Shown here: positions 16,948-23,983 of the stretch, piece by piece
Layout of the letters: each line of letters begins with the position of its first letter
Numbering within the stretch: the stretch's first letter is position 1
DNA from: Bacteroidales bacterium
GTDB taxonomy: Bacteria > Bacteroidota > Bacteroidia > Bacteroidales > F082
NCBI GenBank assembly: GCA_016290215.1
Contig: JAEETH010000027.1
Location: forward strand, 1 to 41,233
Reading direction: 5' to 3'
Length of the DNA: 41,233 nucleotides
Program-made: the position numbers and the translations under genes
Notes under the pieces: model-generated
What the model was told of the DNA's origin: nothing
The model's input: only the letters and a program-made list of their open reading frames with translations
The model's database searches: none

Positions 16948-18164
16948 ATCGTATTTCTGTTTTCTTTCAAGGGCAAAGTTACACTAAATATCGTTCCGTC
17001 GTTCGAAATCTCGACATTTTCATCCCACCTGAGCCGATATCGCTCCGCCAGGTTGGCCAATCCGATGCCGTTGCCTTCTTCCTCGGTAACCTTCGGCTGA
17101 ATGGGGTTGCTAACCTTGACACGTCCTTGGGCATCAGTGGCAATCGTTACCGTCAAAGGTTGTCGCTTCGAGATGGTATTATGCTTGATGGCATTTTCTA
17201 TAAGGCCTTGTATCGAAAGAGGCAACACGTTATAGGCCAAATATTTATCATCAATGTCAAAATCAAATTTCAAGTTATCGCCATAGCGAATCTGCATCAT
17301 GCTGCAATAGGCCTGCACGCATTTCAACTCTTCTTCCAATGTGGTCATTTCCTTATTCTGCAAGGTATAGCGCAACACCGCCGACAATTCCTGAATGTAT
17401 TCCCCGGCCTTGTCGCGATCCATTTCCACCAAAGTCTGAAGCGTATTCAAAGAGTTGAAAAGAAAATGTGGATCCAACTGACTTTTCAAGGCCTCATAGT
17501 GAGAGCGGATATTCTCCGTCCTAAGTTCCTCGTTTTCAACAGCAAATTTCTTTCTTTGATAAATGGAACGCAACAGATAACTCGTCAGCAGGGTGATAAT
17601 CGTCAAAAACAAATCGCCTAACCAACCAATTTTGATATGATGTATCAATGGTTTGGGCGGTCCGGGAAGATTGGGCCAAATCTTGAACTCCATTACCGTA
17701 ATCAACGTGCTTAACGCTATGGTTATCAACAAAGTGCCTACAATGTTGATTATAATTTCGTAATAATCCTTTTTGAATTGGACGGTGAAAACCCTCCTAA
17801 TATATGAAAAGAGGACAAAGAGCATCACAAACGTAAGAGGCGCATTCAACAAAATCAGATAGGGCAAATGCGGTTCTTTGCCTTTTGGATGGTGACCTTC
17901 AAAATGCTCTTGTCTTGGGGGCCGGTCATGAGGAGGCCGTGCTTCCTCAAAACGAGCTACATCTCTCCCATGTGAAGCATCGGAGTCAAACTTTTCCGCC
18001 TTTGAATCTTCCTTTGCATTTGGAGAAGGGAATGCTGGTTTGCCGATATATTGCGTAAAAGTGTAGACGAGATAAAACGCCAACGTAATAGCCAAAGAGA
18101 GTAAGGCTATACGTCTTGGCGACAAGTATCGGTTTACATCTTCGTATGTGGTTCTGCGTTGCAT
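16944..18164 (-). CDS. LytS-type sensor histidine kinase with a His-rich extracytoplasmic loop
   Basis: A 406-residue sensor kinase of the His_kinase (LytS/YehU-like) family. Four transmembrane helices are visible (about 19-38, 100-120, 136-158, 180-198). The first loop (about 40-99) is polar and holds many His, Pro and acidic residues, with HDRPPRQEHFEGHHPKGKEPH inside it, and is probably periplasmic. A short coiled coil leads to the phospho-acceptor His233 in LDPHFLFNSLN. The ATPase domain shows LIENAIKHN and a glycine-rich GNGIGLANLAERY. It is the first gene of the operon with the LytTR regulator. A promoter lies about 90 bases upstream and a terminator-like hairpin sits in the leader. Confidence 0.94.
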   Translation of the reverse strand: MQRRTTYEDVNRYLSPRRIALLSLAITLAFYLVYTFTQYIGKPAFPSPNAKEDSKAEKFDSDASHGRDVARFEEARPPHDRPPRQEHFEGHHPKGKEPHLPYLILLNAPLTFVMLFVLFSYIRRVFTVQFKKDYYEIIINIVGTLLITIALSTLITVMEFKIWPNLPGPPKPLIHHIKIGWLGDLFLTIITLLTSYLLRSIYQRKKFAVENEELRTENIRSHYEALKSQLDPHFLFNSLNTLQTLVEMDRDKAGEYIQELSAVLRYTLQNKEMTTLEEELKCVQAYCSMMQIRYGDNLKFDFDIDDKYLAYNVLPLSIQGLIENAIKHNTISKRQPLTVTIATDAQGRVKVSNPIQPKVTEEEGNGIGLANLAERYRLRWDENVEISNDGTIFSVTLPLKENRNTI

Positions 18165-18187
18165 AAATAATGCCTTTTAGTTTGGGC

Positions 18188-18221
18188 AAAAAAACAGACC
18201 AGTTAAAAAAGCACTGGTCTG
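18188..18221 (-). terminator. Terminator-like hairpin in the histidine-kinase leader (candidate attenuator)
   Basis: On the minus strand, CAGACCAGT (from 18221) pairs with ACTGGTCTG (to 18195) around a nine-base loop and is followed directly by seven T residues (18194-18188). It is oriented towards, and ends 24 bases before, the kinase ATG. No gene upstream on this strand needs terminating, so it may regulate read-through into the operon. Confidence 0.6.
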
Positions 18222-18253
18222 GAAAAAACAATTCATTAACTTCATTAACGACA

Positions 18254-18286
18254 CAAAGTTACACTTTTCTAATTTTTCTCCAAGAT
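18254..18286 (-). promoter_or_regulatory. Promoter for the kinase/regulator operon
   Basis: The minus strand carries TTG (18284-18286), then a TAACTTTG -7 element (18254-18261) after about 22 bases. Transcription would begin near 18247, giving a leader of about 80 bases that contains the hairpin at 18188-18221. Confidence 0.5.
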
Positions 18287-18445
18287 GCAATAATGAACGA
18301 AACGGAAAAAACGGGAGTTAAAGCACTCATTTGCCCAATTTAGGCTGAACGCATTTGTATGTTTTATGCATCCGATCCCAACAATTTTGATTTATATCAA
18401 GAAAAAAATATTCAAGGAAAAAAGCATAACGCTTTGATTATTTCG

Positions 18446-18453
18446 TACATTTG
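18446..18453 (+). promoter_or_regulatory. -7 element (TACATTTG) for the aquaporin gene
   Basis: TACATTTG matches TAnnTTTG and implies an unusually long leader of about 80 bases with short GGGAAATCCC/CCCTAGGG palindromes. The 374-bp gap between the kinase and aquaporin genes (18165-18538) otherwise holds only the kinase promoter and leader hairpin. Positions 18287-18440 show nothing recognisable. Confidence 0.5.
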
Positions 18454-18538
18454 CAGTGTCCCAAAGGGAAATCCCTAGGGGCTGCGAAACGGGTAAAATC
18501 ATCAAATCAACTAATAACTAACTAAAATTTAAAATGTT

Positions 18539-19264
18539 ATGAAGACAAGTAACAAATTCTTCGCCGAATTGTTCGGCACATTCGTTTTGGTGTTTGGCGG
18601 TTGCGGAACCGCTTTGTTCGGACACGTTGGCTTCCTTGGCGTAGCCATCGCCTTCGGTCTCACCGTGGTGGCCATGGCCTACGGCATCGGTCACATCTCG
18701 GGTGCCCACCTCAATCCTGCCGTCAGCTTTGGCGTCTTCGTCAATGGCCGCATGAGCCTTAAGGAAATGTTAGTTTACTGGGCTGCCCAGTTCATCGGCG
18801 GTATCATTGCCGGCGCTTTGCTCCTCGTGATTTGGAATGCCATCGGTGGCGGTGCCACTGGCGTCTTTGCCTCCAACGGTTTTGGTGAGGCTTTCCAAAA
18901 AGCTTGTGGCGGCCCCGAAACGGGTTACCAAGCCATCTCATTGGGCGGTGCTTTCCTCGTTGAAGCTCTGCTGACCTTCGTGTTCTTGATGGTCATCCTC
19001 GGCGTCACCGACAGCAGTCACGCCAACGGCAAGTTCGGCGGTCTGGCCATCGGTCTCACCCTGGTGCTCATCCACCTCATCAGCATCCCGCTGACCAACA
19101 CTTCCGTCAACCCCGCCCGTTCACTCGGCGTTGCTTTGTTCTCAAACACTGAAGGCTGGAGTGCCATGGGTCAAGTGTGGCTCTTCATCGTTGCCCCGCT
19201 TGTCGGCGCCTGCCTCGCTGGCCTTTGCTACAAGTGCATCTGCGGCTGCTGCAAAAAGAACTAA
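18539..19264 (+). CDS. aqpZ: Aquaporin Z-type water channel
   Basis: Inner-membrane water channel of the MIP family, 241 residues with six transmembrane helices. Both NPA boxes are present (HLNPAVSFG near residue 60 and VNPARSLG in the second half). The selectivity-filter positions read as in AqpZ: a His in LVLIHLIS and TNTSVNPARS supplying the small residue and the Arg. These favour water over glycerol. An odd feature is the short C-terminal tail with a CxCxCC cluster and Lys residues, which is not part of the channel. It is monocistronic, with a long leader and a strong terminator after it. Confidence 0.95.
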   Translation: MKTSNKFFAELFGTFVLVFGGCGTALFGHVGFLGVAIAFGLTVVAMAYGIGHISGAHLNPAVSFGVFVNGRMSLKEMLVYWAAQFIGGIIAGALLLVIWNAIGGGATGVFASNGFGEAFQKACGGPETGYQAISLGGAFLVEALLTFVFLMVILGVTDSSHANGKFGGLAIGLTLVLIHLISIPLTNTSVNPARSLGVALFSNTEGWSAMGQVWLFIVAPLVGACLAGLCYKCICGCCKKN

Positions 19265-19280
19265 ATCTAATTGAACTTTG

Positions 19281-19329
19281 AAAAATTGAGAGTTGAAAGT
19301 TGGCAAAAGCCACTCAACTCTCAATTTTT
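19281..19329 (+). terminator. Terminator after the aquaporin gene
   Basis: A 16-base arm (19281-19296, core ATTGAGAGTTGA) is repeated as its reverse complement at 19314-19329 and runs into a T tract. It lies 17 bases after the stop codon. Confidence 0.8.
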
Positions 19330-19334
19330 TTATA

Positions 19335-19375
19335 ACTCCCAACTATCAACTGTTAACTATCAACTGTCAACTAAC
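19335..19375. repeat. Heptad tandem array upstream of hemW
   Basis: Seven-base units of the CAACTAT / CAACTGT / TAACTAT kind repeat about five times between the aquaporin terminator and the hemW GTG. No usual -7 element is seen here, so the hemW promoter is unclear. Confidence 0.55.
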
Positions 19376-19380
19376 CAATC

Positions 19381-20607
19381 GTGTCCGCCATCTACATCCA
19401 CATCCCCTTCTGCAAGTCGAAATGCGGCTACTGCGGTTTCTATTCTTTGCCTTCCTTGAAGCTGAAAAACAGGTTTTTGGAAGCCTTGAAGGCTGAAATC
19501 GTTGGGAGAAAGGGCTACCTCAAGCCAAGGCCTCATTGCGGGCTTGAACCGCAATGCCCTGCGCTTGAGAATGAACAAGACACACCGCCCATCAACACCA
19601 TCTACTTCGGAGGCGGCACGCCTTCTTTGCTCAGGGTAACGGAAATCGGCGACATCCTGCACCTTATAAACAAAACCTACACCGTCGCCCCCAACGCCGA
19701 AATCACCCTTGAAGCCAACCCCGACACGCTGTCGTTAGAATACCTTAAAGACTTGCGCCAACTTGGGGTCAACAGGCTCAGCATTGGCATACAGAGCTTT
19801 TTCGATGACGACTTGAAGTATCTGAGCCGTCGCCACGATGCGCATCATGCCCTGCAATGTCTCGATTGGGCCAAATCGGCAGGCTTCGATAACATCAGTA
19901 TCGATCTCATCTATGGCTTGCCCACCTCCAATGCCGAACAGTGGAACAAGAATTTGGACATTTTCTTTGCATACGACCTGCCCCATCTCTCAGCCTACGC
20001 CCTCACGCTTGAACCCAATTCCATCTTGACCAAGCAAATCGAGCAAGGCAAAGCCATGCCCGTCAACGAGGAGGATGCTCTGCGCGATTATGACATCCTT
20101 TGTAAACGAGCCGCTGAAAATGGCTATCTGCATTACGAGATTTCCAACTTCTGCAAACGAGGAATGCACTCCAAGCACAACGCCTCGTATTGGTTCGGCA
20201 CGCCTTACGCGGGCTTCGGGCCTTCGGCGCATTCGTTTGATGGGGCTTCACGGCAGTGGAATGTATCTAGCATGGAGAAATACTTAGACGCGAGACGCGA
20301 GACTGCGAGACTACGAGACCAAAAAGTCCCGTGTCCCGAAGTCCCGCGTTCCATGTCGGAAAAAGAAACCCTCAATCCCGAACAGCTATACGACGAATAC
20401 GTCATGCTGCGCCTGCGTACCCACTGGGGCATCGACCTGAAATGGCTCAAACGCGAGATGGGCGAAAGGTTTTCCACTTACTGCGAGCAACATGCTCAGC
20501 CCTTGATTACCCAAGGCCGCCTCACGCAAACACGGGAATTCCTCTACCTCACCGACAAGCAAATGCTTTTTGCCGATGGCGTGGCAGAAGAATTGTTTTG
20601 GGAATAA
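19381..20607 (+). CDS. hemW: HemW, radical-SAM haem chaperone (coproporphyrinogen-oxidase-like)
   Basis: A 408-residue radical SAM protein. The 4Fe-4S motif CKSKCGYC near residue 11 has the CxxxCxxC spacing, followed by YFGGGTPS, LEANPDTL and GLPTSNAEQW. HemW binds and delivers haem; it is commonly misnamed oxygen-independent coproporphyrinogen oxidase. Translation must start at the GTG at 19381, because a TAA lies in frame three codons upstream. The protein is about 30 residues longer than usual, explained by two in-frame insertions: residues about 48-67 between KGYL and INTIYFGGG (palindromic DNA), and residues about 303-323, encoded by heptad repeats. Neither touches the catalytic core motifs. 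No operon partner is obvious. Confidence 0.93.
   Translation: MSAIYIHIPFCKSKCGYCGFYSLPSLKLKNRFLEALKAEIVGRKGYLKPRPHCGLEPQCPALENEQDTPPINTIYFGGGTPSLLRVTEIGDILHLINKTYTVAPNAEITLEANPDTLSLEYLKDLRQLGVNRLSIGIQSFFDDDLKYLSRRHDAHHALQCLDWAKSAGFDNISIDLIYGLPTSNAEQWNKNLDIFFAYDLPHLSAYALTLEPNSILTKQIEQGKAMPVNEEDALRDYDILCKRAAENGYLHYEISNFCKRGMHSKHNASYWFGTPYAGFGPSAHSFDGASRQWNVSSMEKYLDARRETARLRDQKVPCPEVPRSMSEKETLNPEQLYDEYVMLRLRTHWGIDLKWLKREMGERFSTYCEQHAQPLITQGRLTQTREFLYLTDKQMLFADGVAEELFWE
19519..19580. repeat. Palindromic element inserted in frame within hemW
   Basis: CATTGCGG (19534-19541) pairs with CCGCAATG (19549-19556), nested within CTCAAG (19519-19524) and CTTGAG (19564-19569). The DNA adds about 17 residues (HCGLEPQCP in the middle) where HemW normally passes directly from KGYL to the TIYFGGGTPS strand. 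Confidence 0.6.
20287..20348. repeat. Heptad repeats inside hemW coding sequence
   Basis: Units of GCGAGAC type (20287-20319) are followed by units of GTCCCGT/GTCCCGA type (20325-20348). They encode a charged, low-complexity patch at residues about 303-323, between the conserved body and the EKETLNPEQLYDEY helix. It resembles the intergenic heptad arrays of this window but is translated. Confidence 0.55.
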
Positions 20608-20651
20608 TGCAGATTTTTGTCTCAAACCTCAGAACCAACCGTTTTCTTTCC

Positions 20652-20659
20652 TATTTTTG
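20652..20659 (+). promoter_or_regulatory. -7 element (TATTTTTG) for the C69 peptidase gene
   Basis: TATTTTTG matches TAnnTTTG and lies 82 bases before the ATG at 20742. The leader contains an ACAATTAAAC repeat (20700-20735) that shares a 13-mer, in reverse orientation, with the lnt upstream region. Confidence 0.45.
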
Positions 20660-20741
20660 GACTTCCATAACCCATCATAAGACATAAACTCGCAACCCAC
20701 AACAATTAAACAAATAAACAATCAACAATTAAACATCCAAT

Positions 20742-22343
20742 ATGTTCAAATTCAAATCATTACTCCTATCCGCTCTTCTGCTCATCGGCTTGAACACGAT
20801 GGCACAAGACGAAAACGAACGCCTCGTCGGGGCTAACTGCACCAGCATCATGGTGGGCAAGAAAGCCACTACCGACGGCTCCGTCATCACCTCACACACC
20901 TGTGACGGTCGCTACCGCACCTGGATGCGCTGGGAGCCTGCCGCCGACCACGAAAAAGGCGAAATGTACAAAGTCTACAAAGGCACCATGCACACCGAAG
21001 ACCCCTTCGACAACCGCAAGGTGGAATTAGCGGGTGAAATCCCACAGGTAGAACACACCTACGCCTACCTCAACACCGCCTATCCCTGCCTCAATGAGAA
21101 ACAATTGGCCATCGGCGAGACCACTTTCTCAGGTCCTGACACCTTGGTGAACCACAAAGGTATGTTCATGATTGAGGAGCTGGAACGTGTGGCCTTAATG
21201 CGCTGCGACAACGCCCGCGACGCCATCCAGCTCATCGGCAAATTAGTGAAGGAATACGGCTATGGTGACGGTGGCGAGTGCATCACCATCGCCGACAAGA
21301 ACGAGGTGTGGCAAATGGAAATCCTCGGCGAAGGGCCAGACAAAATCGGAGGCGTGTGGGCAGCCAAGCGCATCCCCGACGACGAAGTGGGTGTTTCGGC
21401 CAATATCGCCCGCATTGGCAAGCTGGAGCGCAAGAGCAAGGACTTTTATTGCTCCGACAACTGCGAGGCCGTGGCGAAGAAATATGGCCTCTGGGACGGC
21501 AAGGGCGACTTCATCTTCTGGAAAGCCTTCCGCGCCGAATATGGTGGCGGCAAGAACTACAGCGACCGCGAGTTTTTCATCCTCAGCCAGCTGGCACCTT
21601 CACTGAACCTCAACCGCGACATGCCCGAACTGCCCTTCTCAGTGAAACCCGATGAAAACGTCGACGTGCGTAAGGTGATGGAACTCTTCCGCAGCACCTA
21701 CGAAGGCACCGACATGGACATGACCCGCAACGTAAAAATGGTGGCCAAGAAACGCACCGACGACGGTGTGGTGAACGACACCATCATCAGTCCCGTGGCC
21801 AATCCTTGGGTGGGCAGCGCGATGATGAACACACTCAACTACCTCGCCCCCGGCACCATCAATTTCCAACGCACCGTGGCTGTGGCATGGAGCAGCTACC
21901 ACCACATCATCCAATGCCGCAACTGGATGCCCGATGAAATCGGTGCCATCTGTTGGATGGCTTGCGACAATCCTGGCCAGAGCCCACGCATTCCCATCTT
22001 CTCAGGCTCCACCACCCTGCCCGACGGCTTCGACAAATGCGGTCAGCTGCGCTACCGCGACGAGGCTTGGATTTGGCACTATCGCAAGGCCAACAAATTA
22101 GCCACCGTGCAATGGGGCCGCTGCAAGCAAACCCTCCTCAGCAACGCCAACCGCTTCGAGCAAAAGGCATTTGACGAAATCCCTGCCCTCGAAAGCAAAG
22201 CCAAAGCCTTGCTTGCTGAAGATAAGAAAGAAGAAGCCACAGAACTTCTCAACCAATATACCTCCGACTTCGCCGCCTCAACGCGCCAAGCCTGGAAAGA
22301 AATGGAAAACAAGTTCTGGTATTGGTTCAGCTTTGGATTCTAA
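20742..22343 (+). CDS. Secreted C69-family (dipeptidase-like) peptidase
   Basis: A 533-residue exported peptidase of family C69, N-terminal-nucleophile hydrolases that cleave dipeptides. The signal peptide ends near MA-Q (about residue 21), and Cys33 in GANCTSIMVGKKAT is the expected nucleophile exposed after processing. Family stretches follow: TTDGSVITSHTCDGRYRTW, GETTFSG, MIEELERVALMRCDNARDAI, and the later YLAPGTINFQRTVAVAW. Length and start agree with Bacteroidota members. It is probably periplasmic or surface-associated and involved in peptide nutrition. It is monocistronic, with its own promoter and a strong terminator before the convergent BACON gene. Confidence 0.9.
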   Translation: MFKFKSLLLSALLLIGLNTMAQDENERLVGANCTSIMVGKKATTDGSVITSHTCDGRYRTWMRWEPAADHEKGEMYKVYKGTMHTEDPFDNRKVELAGEIPQVEHTYAYLNTAYPCLNEKQLAIGETTFSGPDTLVNHKGMFMIEELERVALMRCDNARDAIQLIGKLVKEYGYGDGGECITIADKNEVWQMEILGEGPDKIGGVWAAKRIPDDEVGVSANIARIGKLERKSKDFYCSDNCEAVAKKYGLWDGKGDFIFWKAFRAEYGGGKNYSDREFFILSQLAPSLNLNRDMPELPFSVKPDENVDVRKVMELFRSTYEGTDMDMTRNVKMVAKKRTDDGVVNDTIISPVANPWVGSAMMNTLNYLAPGTINFQRTVAVAWSSYHHIIQCRNWMPDEIGAICWMACDNPGQSPRIPIFSGSTTLPDGFDKCGQLRYRDEAWIWHYRKANKLATVQWGRCKQTLLSNANRFEQKAFDEIPALESKAKALLAEDKKEEATELLNQYTSDFAASTRQAWKEMENKFWYWFSFGF

Positions 22344-22364
22344 CTCAATAACAGAGCCCTACAA

Positions 22365-22399
22365 ACGAAAAAAAGACGGTTCATAGCCGTCTTTTTTCG
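22365..22399. terminator. Terminator between the convergent C69 and BACON genes
   Basis: An A-rich arm ending GACGG and its complement CCGTC with a T tract form a hairpin around TTCATAG. Because A and T tracts flank both sides it can serve both genes. Confidence 0.8.
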
Positions 22400-22415
22400 T
22401 TCATTGTTTTAGACT

Positions 22416-23852
22416 TTATGGGATTTGGCGTACCGTCACGGTAGCCACAGCACCCAAATCGCCTCTGATAGTAATCACTGATTCGCGAGGCTCTGCGGTC
22501 TCCAACGGACCTGCTTTTACGGATATCTCCATGTCGCCTGTACCATCCATTGGGGTACACTCAATCCAAGAGGCCGAATTGCGAATCCACCATCCTTGGT
22601 TAGCCGTCAAACGGATGATTCCCACTCCGCCTTCAGCAGGCAAATTGATTTCTGTGACATCAGTCGTCAGGATGCTTGGTATTCCTTCCTGAATCACGAC
22701 AACCGTAGCCAAAACCTCTGCTCCGTGTTGTACGATGATTTCACCCATTCTACTGGAAGTAGAGCTATTGTAATCCACCATCAATTCAAGCGTGGCATCG
22801 CCCTCTCCCGAAACAACCGGCATAGTAATCCATGAAGGTACAGTAACTGTCCAAGTATGGTTGGAAGTGACAGAAATCGACCTGCTACCTCCTGCACGAG
22901 GCACAAACAAGGAGTCGGGGGTGACATTGGCCCAAATAGGCTCGTCGCCAGGCGATTGGCGCACAGAGATGGTTCGTGACAACGGACGTGAATTAATCGT
23001 CACCATCACTGCCCTCATCTCCATGAAAACATTGGGCAAAGCTGTAAACGTCACAGTTCCATTGCCCGTACCTTCATTCACCGAGGCTGTCAGCCAATCC
23101 GCATCAAATACAACCTGCCAATCTGCATCACATTCGATTGTGACATCCATGCTTTCACCTTCTTTGCCAAAAGAAAGCCCATTTGGCGTGACATTCAAGA
23201 AATGCTGAATGGGAGAAGCCTCTTGCGACACATTGATAACAGCCAAAATGCCAGATGCCGAACGGAACTCCACTTCAGCACTCCTCATTTCATGCAAAGG
23301 ATTCTCACCCACGGTCACGACAACCTCATCATTGCCTTCGCCTTCCGTTTTATCAAAAGCTATCCAATCCGTATCACCTGCGATAGACCATGCTTCATCA
23401 CATTCAATGGTAACCACTTTGTCTTCACCTGTACAAACGAATTGAAGTTCATTCGGCGTGACGGTAAGAAAATGCTCAGGGTCCTCTCCGCCGGGATCTT
23501 CTCCACCAGGGTCCTCTCCAGAAGGTGTGCCCTCCTGACTTATGGTCAACGAAGCCGAGTTGTCTTTAGTAGTAGCACGAATCTCCACGCTACGACCCTG
23601 TTCAGCGGTGTTGGGCTGTGCAACAATCGAAAGCGTAGCACTACCATTGCCAGAAGTGGGCGAAACCGTGAGCCAGTCCGCTGTCGAACCAATGTTCCAA
23701 TCGCCATTCGACTTCAATTCAACCGTGTAGTTTCCGCCTTCGGCAGCAACGCTCAGCGACTGAACGCCAAACGACACTTCGGCGGGTTTACGGCAGCCCA
23801 CAAGGAGACATGCCGTAGCTGCAACAAACAAGAAAAAATGTAATCTCTTCAT
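22416..23852 (-). CDS. Lipoprotein with five BACON-type domains
   Basis: A 478-residue surface or periplasmic lipoprotein. The signal peptide ends with lipobox LVGC (Cys20). The remainder is an array of five Ig-like BACON repeats of about 85 residues each (roughly 26-108, 128-213, 217-302, 308-392 and 395-478). Each shows the pattern G-x-W, a W near the domain middle (ADWLTV, TDWIAF, ADWLTA, PSWITM, ASWIEC), a GxGxATL-type turn and a closing I/V-x-QE strand. Domains 1 and 2 are joined by an acidic linker of repeated GEDPG, encoded by about three 15-bp DNA repeats. BACON domains are linked to carbohydrate or mucin binding in Bacteroidota, but no catalytic domain is attached, so the ligand is unknown. 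The gene stands alone. Confidence 0.88.
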   Translation of the reverse strand: MKRLHFFLFVAATACLLVGCRKPAEVSFGVQSLSVAAEGGNYTVELKSNGDWNIGSTADWLTVSPTSGNGSATLSIVAQPNTAEQGRSVEIRATTKDNSASLTISQEGTPSGEDPGGEDPGGEDPEHFLTVTPNELQFVCTGEDKVVTIECDEAWSIAGDTDWIAFDKTEGEGNDEVVVTVGENPLHEMRSAEVEFRSASGILAVINVSQEASPIQHFLNVTPNGLSFGKEGESMDVTIECDADWQVVFDADWLTASVNEGTGNGTVTFTALPNVFMEMRAVMVTINSRPLSRTISVRQSPGDEPIWANVTPDSLFVPRAGGSRSISVTSNHTWTVTVPSWITMPVVSGEGDATLELMVDYNSSTSSRMGEIIVQHGAEVLATVVVIQEGIPSILTTDVTEINLPAEGGVGIIRLTANQGWWIRNSASWIECTPMDGTGDMEISVKAGPLETAEPRESVITIRGDLGAVATVTVRQIP

Positions 23853-23927
23853 GATAATATGTTTTAGGTTTCACTTCAACTCTATTTTGAACGGATTTTC
23901 GCCTGAATTAGTATTTCAAAAAGCAGA

Positions 23928-23953
23928 AAAGGTGCGTTTTGCAACGCACCTTT
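23928..23953 (-). terminator. Hairpin after the ppiD gene
   Basis: AAAGGTGCGTT (23928-23938) pairs with AACGCACCTTT (23943-23953) around TTGC, 31 bases beyond the peptidyl-prolyl isomerase stop. The T tract is short, so termination is probable rather than certain. Confidence 0.65.
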
Positions 23954-23983
23954 CCCGATTGAGCACCAATATGCTTCAGATAA

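Noticed and set aside
19519-20348. Frameshift or pseudogene status for hemW because of its insertions
   Set aside because: The frame stays open over 408 codons and all radical SAM and HemW motifs are intact.
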